The notes beneath the pieces were generated by a model. It saw nothing but the letters and a program-made list of their open reading frames with translations, made no database searches and had not been told where the DNA came from. Shown in pieces: positions 44,993 through 54,305 of a DNA stretch of 64,000 bases (position 1 is its first letter; each line of letters opens with the position of its first letter). This DNA is from Sphingomonas jeddahensis. Lineage in GTDB: Bacteria > Pseudomonadota > Alphaproteobacteria > Sphingomonadales > Sphingomonadaceae. A program made the translations under genes and the position numbers. The stretch is from the NCBI RefSeq assembly GCF_001981525.1, contig NZ_MPSB01000002.1:62001-126000 (forward strand), read 5' to 3'.

Positions 44993-46180
44993 CTACCCCG
45001 CCCGCACCTCACGGAACGGCACCGTGCGATCCACCTCCGGCTCGCGCGGCAGGCCGAGCACCCGCTCACCGATGATGTTGCGCTGGATCTGGTCCGTCCC
45101 CCCGCCGATTGAGGTGAAATAGGCGTTGAGCGCCAGAAAATTGGCGTCCTCCGCACGCGGATGCTCCGGCCCTTCCAGCAAACTCTCCGGCCCAAGCAGG
45201 AGCCCACGCACCCGCGCCTCCTCGTGTAGGATTCGGCTCATCGCCAGCTTGCCGAGCGACATGATCGAGGACGATGTGCCCTGCGCAAGTTCCGCCTTGG
45301 CGCGCTGCGTGTTGAGCTTGTTGAGCACGCGCCACGCGATCACCTGCGCCACATCCTGACGGACCACCGGATCATCGAGCCGGCCCGCCTCCTGCGCCAG
45401 CCCGAGCAGCGAATAGTCGCCCTTCGGCCCGCCGGCGCCCGATCGCGGCCCGCGTGCGGCGTCACCCATCACCGATCGTTCATAGGCGAGCGCGGTCTGC
45501 AACACGCCCCAACCGCCGTTCAGCGGCCCGAGCAGGTTTTCCTCCGGCACGAAGGCGTCAGTGATGAACACCTCGTTGAAATGCGCCTCGTCGGTGATCT
45601 GGCGCAGCGGGCGGACCTCGACCCCCGCCTGCTTCATCGGCAGAAAGAAGAAACTGATGCCGCGGTGCTTGGGCACGTCCCAGTCGGTGCGCGCGATCAG
45701 CATGCCGTAATCCGCCACCGCCGCGCCCGAGGTCCACACCTTCTGCCCGGTAACTCGCCAGCCGCCCTCGACCTTCTCCGCGCGCGTCCGCACCGCGGCG
45801 AGATCCGATCCCGCGCCCGGCTCCGAATAAAGCAGGCACATGCCCACTTCGCCGGCGAGCAATTGCGGCACGATCGTTCGCTTGAAGCTGTCGGTGGCAT
45901 GCGCGAGCGCGGTATTGGCCCATAGGTTCGAGCGATCCTGCCCCGTGCCGGGTGCGCCCGCCGCGGCAAAGGCACGTTCGATGATCTTCGCCTGATCATT
46001 GGACAGCCCGCGCCCATGCCATTCGGCGTCCCAGCGCGGCACCGCCCAGCCCGCATCGCGTACCTTGGCAAGCCACGCACTGCGCGGATCGCGCCCGAAG
46101 CTTTCGTGATGCGCGGGCAGGCCGGTCCAATTGGCGGCGAGCCACGCCTCGACCTCGTCCCGAAGCTGTTCGTCGGTCAT
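44993..46180 (-). CDS. Acyl-CoA dehydrogenase, larger subunit of a heteromeric pair
   Basis: The 395-aa flavoprotein has CLLYSEPGAGSDLAAVRTRAE, WRVTGQKVWTSGA, ISFFFLPMKQAGVEVRPLRQI and FTSIGGGTDQIQRNIIGERVLGLPRE. The end reads GGGT where homotetrameric enzymes have (Y)EGT, so the catalytic Glu at that position is absent. This is usual in the alpha2beta2 steroid- and terpenoid-type enzymes, in which two different subunits pair. The adjacent, overlapping gene (4 nt) is the likely partner. Probable substrate: a bulky or cyclic acyl-CoA; the exact one is unknown. Confidence 0.9.
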   Translation of the reverse strand: MTDEQLRDEVEAWLAANWTGLPAHHESFGRDPRSAWLAKVRDAGWAVPRWDAEWHGRGLSNDQAKIIERAFAAAGAPGTGQDRSNLWANTALAHATDSFKRTIVPQLLAGEVGMCLLYSEPGAGSDLAAVRTRAEKVEGGWRVTGQKVWTSGAAVADYGMLIARTDWDVPKHRGISFFFLPMKQAGVEVRPLRQITDEAHFNEVFITDAFVPEENLLGPLNGGWGVLQTALAYERSVMGDAARGPRSGAGGPKGDYSLLGLAQEAGRLDDPVVRQDVAQVIAWRVLNKLNTQRAKAELAQGTSSSIMSLGKLAMSRILHEEARVRGLLLGPESLLEGPEHPRAEDANFLALNAYFTSIGGGTDQIQRNIIGERVLGLPREPEVDRTVPFREVRAG

Positions 46181-47235
46181 GCTTGCGCCTCCAGCGCCCG
46201 AAGGTAGCGCTCGCGCCAATGCGCGCCGTCGCCATACAGCTGCGCGCCCGACCGCGCGCGACGCAAATACAGGTGCGCCGGGTGTTCCCACGTAAAGGCG
46301 ATCCCCCCGTGCATCTGGATGCCGTCCTTCGCCACGCGCACGAAGGCGTCGCCGCAGGCGAACGCCGCCAGCGCCACCGCCGCATCCTTGGTCGCGCTGC
46401 CCTCTGCCACCTGCCGAGCCGCATCGCGCGCGGCGGAGATGGCGGATTCGCTTTCCAGCAGCAGATCGGCCGCCATATGCTTGATCGCCTGGAAGCTGCC
46501 GATCGCACGGCCGAACTGGTGCCGTTCGGTGGCATAAGCGACGGTCATCTCCAGCATCCGCCGCGCCCCGCCCGCTTGCTCACCCGCCAGCGCGATCAGC
46601 CCGATGTCGCGTGCCGCGTCGACCTGCGCCCCATCGCCGATCCGCGTGGCCGGCCCATGGAATGCCACATCCGCCATGCGCCGCGTGCAATCGAACACCG
46701 GCAACGGCGTTACAGTGACGTCGGCGCGATCAACCGCGAACACCCCGTCATCGCCGGCTACCATGATCGTGTCGGCAATCGCCGCGTCGGGCACGAAGCG
46801 CGCCGTGCCGCTCAGCCGATCGCCATCGATCCGCACGTCGCCGTGCCCCGTCCAGTCCTGCGCGCCGGTGAAGGCAATTGCAGCAATTCGTGATCCATCC
46901 GCCAGCCCGTCCAGCTGCGGCGCAAGCACCGAGGCGATCGCAGTGGAAATCAGCGGCGCCGGCAACAATACCGCCCCGGCTTCCTCCATCACCAGCTCCA
47001 GCTCGACGGCGCTCAGTCCTGCCCCGCCGGCCGCCTCCGGCAAGACAAGGCTGGTGACGCCAAGCGCCGACAGCGCACGCCACAGGTCTGGATCATGGCC
47101 GCTCTCGCTATCCATGATCCGCCGCACGTCCGCTTCGGTGCAGCGATCGGCGAGCAAGCGACGAACGCTGTCGACCAAGGCGACGCGATCGCCGGCGTCC
47201 AGGGTGGCCCCGGGACGAACGAGAGTATCGGTCAT
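46177..47235 (-). CDS. Acyl-CoA dehydrogenase, smaller subunit of a heteromeric pair
   Basis: The 352-aa protein has the family middle and C-terminal parts (VAYATERHQFGRAIGSFQAIKHMAADL, AKDGIQMHGGIAFTWEHPAHLYLRRA), but its N-terminal two-thirds are much degenerated. That is the pattern of the small subunit of heteromeric acyl-CoA dehydrogenases. It starts 22 bp after the flavin monooxygenase gene and overlaps the larger subunit by 4 nt, so the three form an operon. FAD is probably bound across the subunit interface. Confidence 0.88.
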   Translation of the reverse strand: MTDTLVRPGATLDAGDRVALVDSVRRLLADRCTEADVRRIMDSESGHDPDLWRALSALGVTSLVLPEAAGGAGLSAVELELVMEEAGAVLLPAPLISTAIASVLAPQLDGLADGSRIAAIAFTGAQDWTGHGDVRIDGDRLSGTARFVPDAAIADTIMVAGDDGVFAVDRADVTVTPLPVFDCTRRMADVAFHGPATRIGDGAQVDAARDIGLIALAGEQAGGARRMLEMTVAYATERHQFGRAIGSFQAIKHMAADLLLESESAISAARDAARQVAEGSATKDAAVALAAFACGDAFVRVAKDGIQMHGGIAFTWEHPAHLYLRRARSGAQLYGDGAHWRERYLRALEAQA

Positions 47236-47257
47236 GCCGCCACCCTCACCACCTCCG

Positions 47258-48595
47258 TCATGCCGCCTCCTCCCCGGTCTGCGCCTTTGCCCGCCGCTCC
47301 CCCTTGGCGATCTCCTTATGCAGATCCGCCACGTAGCGCGCGAAATCGACCTGGATGGTGTGCCGAGGCGATTGGTAGTAATCCCCCAGCTCGGTGGCCT
47401 CGTCCTCAGCGGTGATCTTGCGCATTTCCTCCACCGACGGCAGCACATAGCGCCCGGTCAGGAAGCCTGCCGCCAGCTTCGACTGCTGCTCCGCGAAGTT
47501 CACCAACGTCGGCAGCGGCTGCGCCAGCCCCATGAAGAACAGGTCGTGCACCCCAGGGATCACCATCCGCTTGAACAAGGGGAAGCGGTTCTGCGCGTCA
47601 GGGAGCAGCGCGGGATCGTCGAAGAACGGGAAGCTGATCTTATACCCCGTGGCGTAGATGATCGCATCGACCTGCTCGACGCTGTCATCCTCGAAGCGGA
47701 CGCGCGTGCCCTCCAGCGCCTTGATGTTGGGCTTGAACTTGATGTCGCCGCAGCTCGCGCGGGTCAGGAACTCGCCCGATACGCTTGGGTGCGCGTCGAG
47801 CGGCTCGTGATCGGGCTTGGGCAGGCCGTAATCCTCCATCCGCCCCACCAGCTTCTTGATCGCGCGCCGTGCCAGTGCCTTCCCCAGCTTGCGCGGCATC
47901 CACGTCGGCATCGCCGATTTGTCCATCGGCTTGCCGCCCGCCATCTTCGGCAGCACCCAGACGCCGCGCCGCGCCGCGACCCACAGATTCCGGGCTAAGT
48001 GCCGCTGTGACAGCTCGCTGGCGACGTCCATCGCCGAATTGCCCATACCGACGACCACCACATTCTTGCTGCGCAGATCAACGGGGTCATATGGGTCACG
48101 ATAGCTGTGCACGTGATAATGCGGGTTGTCGAAGCTGCCGGGGTATTCCGGGATCTTCGGATCCCAATGGTGGCCGTTGCACACGAACAGGATCTCATAG
48201 TCCCGCGTCTCGCCGGTCGAGAGCGTCACGCTCCACCCGCCCCCCGGCTTGCGTTTGGCCTTGGTCACCGCGGTGTTGAAGGTGATGTGCTCGCGCAACC
48301 CGAAATGATCGACGTAATCGCGGAAATATTGCCACAATTGCGCATGGCTCGGGAAGTCGGGCCAGTCCTTCGGCACCGCATAATCTTCGAAGGCCAGCCG
48401 CCACTTGGACGTGTCGATATGCAGCGACTGGTAGCAGGCCGATTTGCCGTTCGGATTCTTGTAATACCAATTGCCGCCGATATCGTCCGACATCTCGAAG
48501 CAATCGAAGCTAATGCCTTCATCCTTCAGCCGTTTGGCCGTGGTAAAGCCCGAACAGCCGGCGCCAATGATGCAGGCGCGCTTGCTTACCGCCAT
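47258..48595 (-). CDS. Flavin-containing monooxygenase
   Basis: The 445-aa protein has an FAD motif IIGAGCSGFTTAKRLK, an NADPH motif VVVVGMGNSAMDVASEL and the FATGY-type motif IYATGYKISF. The FMO fingerprint reads FDNPHYHVHSY: FxNxxxHxxxY instead of FxGxxxHxxxY, with Asn in place of Gly. It ends in Tyr, not WP, so it looks like an N/S-oxygenating FMO rather than a typical Baeyer-Villiger enzyme, but substrates in this group vary. It heads the minus-strand operon with two acyl-CoA dehydrogenase subunits and is divergent from the SDR/epoxide-hydrolase pair (96-bp gap). Confidence 0.9.
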   Translation of the reverse strand: MAVSKRACIIGAGCSGFTTAKRLKDEGISFDCFEMSDDIGGNWYYKNPNGKSACYQSLHIDTSKWRLAFEDYAVPKDWPDFPSHAQLWQYFRDYVDHFGLREHITFNTAVTKAKRKPGGGWSVTLSTGETRDYEILFVCNGHHWDPKIPEYPGSFDNPHYHVHSYRDPYDPVDLRSKNVVVVGMGNSAMDVASELSQRHLARNLWVAARRGVWVLPKMAGGKPMDKSAMPTWMPRKLGKALARRAIKKLVGRMEDYGLPKPDHEPLDAHPSVSGEFLTRASCGDIKFKPNIKALEGTRVRFEDDSVEQVDAIIYATGYKISFPFFDDPALLPDAQNRFPLFKRMVIPGVHDLFFMGLAQPLPTLVNFAEQQSKLAAGFLTGRYVLPSVEEMRKITAEDEATELGDYYQSPRHTIQVDFARYVADLHKEIAKGERRAKAQTGEEAA

Positions 48596-48691
48596 GTCCC
48601 TCTCCCCGGCTGCTCTTTCCCGGCAGCCATAACGAAAGTTATGATGGCCTGAAGCGAGCGCCGAATCAACCGGTGCCTGAAGGAGAGAGCG

Positions 48692-49480
48692 ATGCGATTT
48701 GAGAACAGGGTAGCATTGATCACCGGCGGCGGCTCCGGCATCGGCGCGGCGACCGCGCGGCTGATGGCGCGCGAAGGCGCGAAGGTGGTCGTCGTCGATC
48801 TGGTGAGCGACGCCGCGCAGGCGATCGCCGAGGAATGTGGTGGCTTAGCGCTTACGGCCGACGTCGCCGATCGTGCTGCCGTAGAAGCGTTCGTCGCCCG
48901 CACTGCCGAGGAGCACGGCCACCTCGACATACTCGTGAACAACGCCGGCATCGGTTGCTTTGGACGCACCCCCGATCTCGAGCCGGAGACATGGGAGCGC
49001 GTCATCGCGATCGATCTCAACGCCGTTTTCTATGCTTGCCGTGCCGCGATCCCGCACATGACCGGGCGCAATAGCGCCATCGTCAACACCGCTTCGATCT
49101 CGGGGCTAGGCGGCGACTATGGCTTCACGGCGTATAACGCCGCCAAGGCCGGCGTGATCAACTACACGCGCAGCCTTGCGGTCGATCATGCCCGCGAGGG
49201 CATCCGCGCCAACTGCCTCTGCCCCGGCCTGATCGCCACGCCTCTCACCGCCGGCGCCAAGACTATCCCGGGCCTCGAGCCTGGCTGGCACGACACGATC
49301 CCGATGGGCCGCGCCGGTACGCCCGAGGAAATGGCCGAGGTGATCGCCTTTCTCGCCTCCGACGCCGCATCCTATGTCACCGGCGCCGCGTTCGTGGCGG
49401 ATGGTGGGCAGACCGCCTGGACCGGCCAGCCGAACCTTTATCGCTACGCCGCTGCGGCGGCGGAAGGAGCCGTTGCATGA
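48692..49480 (+). CDS. SDR oxidoreductase
   Basis: The 262-aa protein has ITGGGSGIGAATARLMA, ILVNNAGIG, Ser in TASISGLGG, and Tyr/Lys in YNAAKAGV. The glycine-rich region is followed by VVVVDL with Asp, favouring NAD. GGAGAG precedes the ATG. It overlaps the following alpha/beta hydrolase by 4 nt and faces the FMO operon divergently; common regulation from the shared 96 bp is likely. Confidence 0.88.
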   Translation: MRFENRVALITGGGSGIGAATARLMAREGAKVVVVDLVSDAAQAIAEECGGLALTADVADRAAVEAFVARTAEEHGHLDILVNNAGIGCFGRTPDLEPETWERVIAIDLNAVFYACRAAIPHMTGRNSAIVNTASISGLGGDYGFTAYNAAKAGVINYTRSLAVDHAREGIRANCLCPGLIATPLTAGAKTIPGLEPGWHDTIPMGRAGTPEEMAEVIAFLASDAASYVTGAAFVADGGQTAWTGQPNLYRYAAAAAEGAVA

Positions 49481-50367
49481 CCCCAAGCTGGTCCCCGCCT
49501 GCCGACAGCGGCATCACCATTCGCGAGGTGGCGGCGAATGGAAAAATCTTCGAGGTTGCCGAAGCCGGCAGCGGTGACCACCTCGTCCTCTGCCTTCACG
49601 GCTTTCCAGAACTCAATTTCTCCTGGCGTTACCAGATGCCGCTGCTGGCGCAGATGGGCTATCGTGTATGGGCGCCCAACCAACGCGGCTATGGCGCCTC
49701 GACCCGACCGAAGGGGGCGGCGAACTACACACCCGACAAGATCGTCGAGGATGCTGCCGCGCTGTTCGACGCGAGCGGCGCGAAGAAGCTAACCCTCATG
49801 GCGCACGATTGGGGCGGCGCGATCGCCTGGCTGTTCGCGATCTGGAAGAAGCGCAAAATCGAGCGGCTGGTGGTGATGAACCTCCCCCACCCCGCCTGCT
49901 TCGCCGAAGCGTTGAAGCACGGGCCACAGCGCAAACGCAGCTGGTACATGGGCTTCTTCCAATTGCCGTTTCTGCCCGAGGCGATGATGGGCGCCCGCGA
50001 CGCCCGCGGCATCCGCAACTCGTTCCGCGGCATGGCCGTGGACAAGAGCCGCTTCCCCGACGAAGTGCTTGATGTGTACGCCAAGGCCGCGCAGCGGCCC
50101 GGCGCGCTCACCGCGATGATCAACTGGTACCGCGCCGCCGCCCGCCACCGTTCCACCATGCGTATCGGCGACGGCAAGGTCGATGTGCCAACGCTGATCG
50201 TCTGGGGTGAGGAGGACAAGGCGCTCGGCCTTGAAACGCTCGACGGCACGGACCGCTACGTCAGCGATCTGACGATCCGCCGCCTGCCGGGCGTGTCGCA
50301 CTGGGTGCAGCAGGAGGCGCCCGAAAAGGTCAATGCCATCCTCAGCGAATGGCTACCCCATGCCTGA
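49477..50367 (+). CDS. Alpha/beta hydrolase, epoxide-hydrolase-like
   Basis: The 296-aa protein has the oxyanion-hole motif LHGFPE, the nucleophile elbow MAHDWGGAIAW with Asp as nucleophile, WGEEDKALG with the acid, and PGVSHWVQQEAPEKV with the catalytic His. The Asp nucleophile and HGFP point to soluble epoxide hydrolases or haloalkane-dehalogenase relatives. It is coupled by 4 nt to the SDR upstream and belongs to the local catabolic cluster. It may open an epoxide made by the neighbouring monooxygenase, which is inference. Confidence 0.86.
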   Translation: MTPSWSPPADSGITIREVAANGKIFEVAEAGSGDHLVLCLHGFPELNFSWRYQMPLLAQMGYRVWAPNQRGYGASTRPKGAANYTPDKIVEDAAALFDASGAKKLTLMAHDWGGAIAWLFAIWKKRKIERLVVMNLPHPACFAEALKHGPQRKRSWYMGFFQLPFLPEAMMGARDARGIRNSFRGMAVDKSRFPDEVLDVYAKAAQRPGALTAMINWYRAAARHRSTMRIGDGKVDVPTLIVWGEEDKALGLETLDGTDRYVSDLTIRRLPGVSHWVQQEAPEKVNAILSEWLPHA

Positions 50368-50376
50368 TCGAGCCGC

Positions 50377-51390
50377 TTACCAGCCGGAAACCTTGAGCCG
50401 CACGCGGGCTACCATGTTGCTAGCGGTGAGGAACAGGGTCTTGCCATCTTCCCCGAACGCGCAATTGGCGATCGCCTTACCGACGGCGATCATCCCCAGT
50501 TTCGTGCCGTCAGGCGCGATGATGTAGAGACCGCCTGGACCCGACGCGAACAGATGCCCGGTGCGCGCCACTTCCAGGCCGTCGGGAAGGCCCGGCAGCT
50601 TGCGCGCGAACTCGGCGGAGAAATCCACCAGCTGCCGCCCCAGCCCGGTCGCACTGCCGTCCGCCGCAAGATCGTAGCCGCGGATCTCAGGGCGCTTCTC
50701 GTCCGAACAAGCGACGTAGAGCCGGTCACCCGTTGGGGACAGCGCAACGCCGTTCGGGCGCGACAGGCTGCGGTCGATCAACTCCACCGCGCCGCCCGGC
50801 AGCAGGCGGAACACGCCGTTGAAATCCAGCTCCTTCAGCGATGAATGGTCGCCATCCGTCAGGCCATAAGGCGGATCGGTGAAGTAGATCGCGCCACCCG
50901 GCCCGATCGCCACGTCGTTGCAGCTGTTGAAGCGCTTGCCCTCGAACCGATCGGCAAGGATCGTCTTGCGCTTCGTGGCTAGAGCGACCCGCGCAATGGC
51001 CCGGCTGCCCGAATCCGCGACGATCAAGGCACCATCGGCATCAAGGGCGAGGCCGTTCGCGCCAGCCTCACGAATGCCCGGAGGGATCGGCCCAGCCCGC
51101 CCCGACGGCGACAGGAATGGCCGCGCACCATTGCCCCGCGTCCAGCTATACACCACGTTCGCCGGCACATCGGAGAACAGCAGATAGGCGCCATCGCGAA
51201 CCCACACCGGCCCCTCGGTCCAGCGATAGCCACTGGCAATCACCTCGACCGCGCTCGTCGGATCGATCAGCGCATCGAGCGCCGGATGGAGGCGCGTGAT
51301 GCTGCCGCCAGACGCCGCCCGCGCCGGCGTCGAAAGCAAGGGAGCGGCAGCGAGGCCAGCCACGATCGCGCGTCGGGTCATCTTCATCAT
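50377..51390 (-). CDS. Secreted SMP-30/gluconolactonase-like protein
   Basis: The 337-aa protein has a twin-arginine-type start (MTRRAIVAGLAAAPLLSTPARA). A six-bladed beta-propeller with the SMP-30 motifs YRWTEGPVW, LFSDVPANVVYSW, GANGLALDADG, SCNDVAIGPGGAIYFTDPPYG and SRPNGVALSPTG follows. Glu, Asn and Asp residues in these motifs bind the divalent metal. These periplasmic enzymes hydrolyse lactones such as gluconolactone. It converges on the epoxide-hydrolase gene (9-bp gap). Fits lactone opening after ring oxidation; the substrate is unproven. Confidence 0.88.
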   Translation of the reverse strand: MMKMTRRAIVAGLAAAPLLSTPARAASGGSITRLHPALDALIDPTSAVEVIASGYRWTEGPVWVRDGAYLLFSDVPANVVYSWTRGNGARPFLSPSGRAGPIPPGIREAGANGLALDADGALIVADSGSRAIARVALATKRKTILADRFEGKRFNSCNDVAIGPGGAIYFTDPPYGLTDGDHSSLKELDFNGVFRLLPGGAVELIDRSLSRPNGVALSPTGDRLYVACSDEKRPEIRGYDLAADGSATGLGRQLVDFSAEFARKLPGLPDGLEVARTGHLFASGPGGLYIIAPDGTKLGMIAVGKAIANCAFGEDGKTLFLTASNMVARVRLKVSGW

Positions 51391-51458
51391 CGCCCTGATG
51401 TCTAGACGCGGCCTCCTGGAAAGGCGAGCGTCACCCCGAACCACCAAAGGACGGCGGC

Positions 51459-51929
51459 ATGGAAACGCACCACTATACGCTGGATGTGGAATGGACCGGC
51501 AATCGCGGCCAGGGCACGCGCACGATGAGCGGCTATGGCCGCGACCACCGCATCTCTGCGCCGGGGAAGCCGGCAATCGCAGGATCATCCGACCCGAGCT
51601 TTCGCGGCGATCCGGCGTGCTGGAACCCGGAGGAACTGTTGCTCGCCTCGCTCTCTGCTTGTCACAAGCTCTGGTATCTCGGGCTGTGCGCAGGTGCCGG
51701 CGTGGTGGTCGAAACCTATCGGGATCAGCCCAGGGGCGTGATGGTCGAGGAAGCAAGTGGTGCTGGCCAGTTCACCATCGTGACGCTGCGCCCCACCGTA
51801 ACGATCGCGCGGGGGTCGGACTTAAAGCTGGCAGAGGCGCTGCACGAACAAGCGCACGCCATGTGCTTCATCGCCCGATCAGTGAGTTTCCCGATCCATC
51901 GCGAGACGACCGTGTCGGTAGAACCCTGA
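51459..51929 (+). CDS. OsmC-family thiol peroxidase-like protein
   Basis: The 156-aa protein has the two OsmC/Ohr cysteines in SACHKLWYL and HAMCFIARSV, with the conserved Glu of PEELLLASLSAC (Cys68, Cys135 approximately). These enzymes reduce organic hydroperoxides using a dithiol. It resembles the OsmC branch more than Ohr. It is monocistronic; its neighbour on the left is divergent. Confidence 0.9.
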   Translation: METHHYTLDVEWTGNRGQGTRTMSGYGRDHRISAPGKPAIAGSSDPSFRGDPACWNPEELLLASLSACHKLWYLGLCAGAGVVVETYRDQPRGVMVEEASGAGQFTIVTLRPTVTIARGSDLKLAEALHEQAHAMCFIARSVSFPIHRETTVSVEP

Positions 51930-51998
51930 ATCAAAGATCGACCAAATCCTGCGTTCGTAGCGCCCTTGTCGAAGTACGTGCCAGCAACGCGCGCCAGC

Positions 51999-53393
51999 TT
52001 ACCGCCAGCCCCCGCCGAGCGCCTCGAACACATCGACCTGATCGTCCACCAGTTGGACCTCGGCCTGCGTCCGGCGCGCTTCGCTATCCGCCAGCGTTCG
52101 CTGCGCATCGAGCAAAGTCAGGAAGTCGCTGCGCCCGAAGCGGAACAGGCGTTCCGCCTGGCTACTTGACCGTGCGGCGCTGTCGCGGGCGCGGGTGAGC
52201 GCCGCCACCCGCTCCCGGCCGCGGGCATAATTAGTGAGGGCCGTCTCCGTCTCGCGAAGCGCGGTCAGCACGGTCGCGTCGAACTGCGCCAGATCGGCCT
52301 GCACCTGCGCCTCCGCCTGCGCGATCCGAGCGCGCACGATGGGCCGGTTCGGAAAGGACCAACTGATCAGAGGCCCAAGACTGAACCCGAACGACGCGCC
52401 CGATCCGAGATTGCCAAGCGGGCCGTCGATCCCGACCGACCCGCCCAGGCTGATCTGCGGGTAAAGATCGGCAACGGCCACCCCGATCCGCGCCGTATCG
52501 GCGGCGATCGACCGTTCGGCGGCACGGATGTCGGCGCGGCGGCGGATCAGCGCGGCGCCGTCACCGGTCGGAAGCGGTCTGTTGAGCCGCGGCAAGGTGG
52601 CACAGCCGGCGATCTCGCGCGGATAAGCGGCGGGCGCGCGCCCGAGCAGCGCCGCCAATGTGTAAAGCGCGGTGTCGCGCTGCGCCTCGAACGCGGGCAA
52701 GGTCGCCTCGCTATTACGCACCGCGGCGTCGGCGCGGCTGACGTCGAACGCCGTGCCTCGACCGCCCTTGGCCAGCCGCTGGGTCGCGTTCAGCGTGTCG
52801 CGCTGGAGCGACACGACGCGGCGATTTACTGCCAGACTGTAATTAGCCCCGCACGTTCCCGCGTAAGCGCGCACCACGCCGGCCGCGACCGTGGCGCGCA
52901 CCGCATCGCGCGCGGCGAGCACCGCCTCGCGATCCGCCTCGCTCGCCTCGATCGCACGCGCGATCTTGCCGCGCACGTCGAGCGGATAGGCGAGCGACAG
53001 CGTCAGGCTTTCGTCGACCACGCCGGGTAATCTACCACCAAGCTGCGACGGCCGGTCGAGGCTCGCGCCGCCGCCAATCGTGGTCGACAGCGCACGGCTG
53101 CCGCGCACCTCACGCACGACCGCCTCGGCGCGGCGCAGATTGGCGTCAGCGACGCGCAGATCGGCATTGGCCGCCAACGCCGCCGTTACCAACGCATCCA
53201 GCCGCGCATCGCCGTAAAGCTGCCACCAGGCATCAGGCGCCTCGCCCGCAGCGAAAGCGTCGGACCGGGCCGCATCGAACCGGCCCTGCGCGGCCGGCGT
53301 CGTGGCGACGGCTTGTTCGGGCGGGCGATAGTCAGGGCCGGCAGTGGCGCAGGCCCCGAGGGTCAGGAGCATCGCAAGGGCAAGTATCCGCAT
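51999..53393 (-). CDS. Outer-membrane efflux lipoprotein, NodT family
   Basis: The 464-aa TolC-like protein has a lipobox LGAC (Cys15) after a short signal. The NodT start GPDYRPPE is followed by two repeats of long helices (for example ADLRVADANLRRAEAVVREVRGS and NSEATLPAFEAQRDTALYTLAALLG). The family shows the usual GAxLDRP/ISLGGSVG beta-barrel segments. It forms the outer-membrane channel for the upstream membrane-fusion protein and pump. It is the last gene of the marR-led operon, 3 bp behind the HlyD gene. Confidence 0.93.
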   Translation of the reverse strand: MRILALAMLLTLGACATAGPDYRPPEQAVATTPAAQGRFDAARSDAFAAGEAPDAWWQLYGDARLDALVTAALAANADLRVADANLRRAEAVVREVRGSRALSTTIGGGASLDRPSQLGGRLPGVVDESLTLSLAYPLDVRGKIARAIEASEADREAVLAARDAVRATVAAGVVRAYAGTCGANYSLAVNRRVVSLQRDTLNATQRLAKGGRGTAFDVSRADAAVRNSEATLPAFEAQRDTALYTLAALLGRAPAAYPREIAGCATLPRLNRPLPTGDGAALIRRRADIRAAERSIAADTARIGVAVADLYPQISLGGSVGIDGPLGNLGSGASFGFSLGPLISWSFPNRPIVRARIAQAEAQVQADLAQFDATVLTALRETETALTNYARGRERVAALTRARDSAARSSSQAERLFRFGRSDFLTLLDAQRTLADSEARRTQAEVQLVDDQVDVFEALGGGWR

Positions 53394-53396
53394 CGC

Positions 53397-54305
53397 TCAG
53401 CGCCCTTTCGGCTGGCCCACGGGCTGGGCACTCGCCTGGCCAATCGGCTGAATCGTCACCGTCGCGGTTCGGCCGGCGATCAGCCGCACGTCGGCGGGCA
53501 CGTGCGTAAGGCGGACACGGACGGGAATGCGCTGCGCCAGACGGACCCACGAGAAGGTGGGATCGACCGTTGGCAACAGATTGTCCGACGTGCTGCGGGT
53601 GGCATCGTTGATGCCATAAGCGATGCTTTCGACGCGGCCGTGCAGATCGCGCGCCTCACCCATCAGCCGTATTGCAACCGGCGCGCCGATGCGGATATGC
53701 GGCAGCTTGGTTTCCTCGAAATAGCCCTCGACGCGCAGGCTGTCGCTGTCGATCAGCGCCATGGCCTGCTTGCCCGCACCGACATAATCGCCGGGGTGCA
53801 GATCGAGGTTGGTGACCACGCCGTTCACCGAAGCGGTGACGTTGGTCCGCTTGAGGTTGAGCGCCGCCGCGTCGCGGCTGCTCAACGCTTCGGACAGTGC
53901 CGCCTGCGCGGTGGCGACGCGCGCGACATTTTGTTCGTGCGTCTCCGCCGCGACCAGATCGCCCAGCGCCAGATCGCGCCGCGATTCACGCCGCGCTTGC
54001 GCCAGAGTCGCGCGGGCGCTGGCGATCCGTGCGTTCGCCTGCTCCACGGCCAGCGAGTAACGCGGGCGATCGATCACGAACAGCAGGTCGCCCGCCTTTA
54101 CCTTCTGATTGTCCTGCACCGCCACGCTGGTCACCAGCCCGCCGATGTCGGGCGTCACGCGCACCACATCAGCGCGCACTCGCCCGTCGCGCGTCCACGG
54201 ATCGCGTTCGTAGCGCTTCCACATCCACACCGCGACGATCAGCGCGAGAATGACGATCACGATGGTGGCGGCGCTGCGCATCACGAGCGCGAGATACTTG
54301 TTCAT
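53397..54305 (-). CDS. Membrane-fusion protein of AaeA type
   Basis: The 302-aa periplasmic adaptor has one N-terminal membrane helix (ATIVIVILALIVAVWMWKRY), a lipoyl/hairpin/lipoyl region (VTPDIGGLVTSVAVQDNQKVKAGDLLFVID and NGVVTNLDLHPGDYVGAG) and a beta-barrel. It is close to AaeA/EmrA. It bridges the FUSC pump in the inner membrane and the NodT-type channel. It overlaps the DUF1656 gene by 4 nt. Confidence 0.92.
   Translation of the reverse strand: MNKYLALVMRSAATIVIVILALIVAVWMWKRYERDPWTRDGRVRADVVRVTPDIGGLVTSVAVQDNQKVKAGDLLFVIDRPRYSLAVEQANARIASARATLAQARRESRRDLALGDLVAAETHEQNVARVATAQAALSEALSSRDAAALNLKRTNVTASVNGVVTNLDLHPGDYVGAGKQAMALIDSDSLRVEGYFEETKLPHIRIGAPVAIRLMGEARDLHGRVESIAYGINDATRSTSDNLLPTVDPTFSWVRLAQRIPVRVRLTHVPADVRLIAGRTATVTIQPIGQASAQPVGQPKGR

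Noticed and set aside
47258..48595. Baeyer-Villiger monooxygenase
   Set aside because: The fingerprint ends in Tyr and not in WP; better described as FMO-like.
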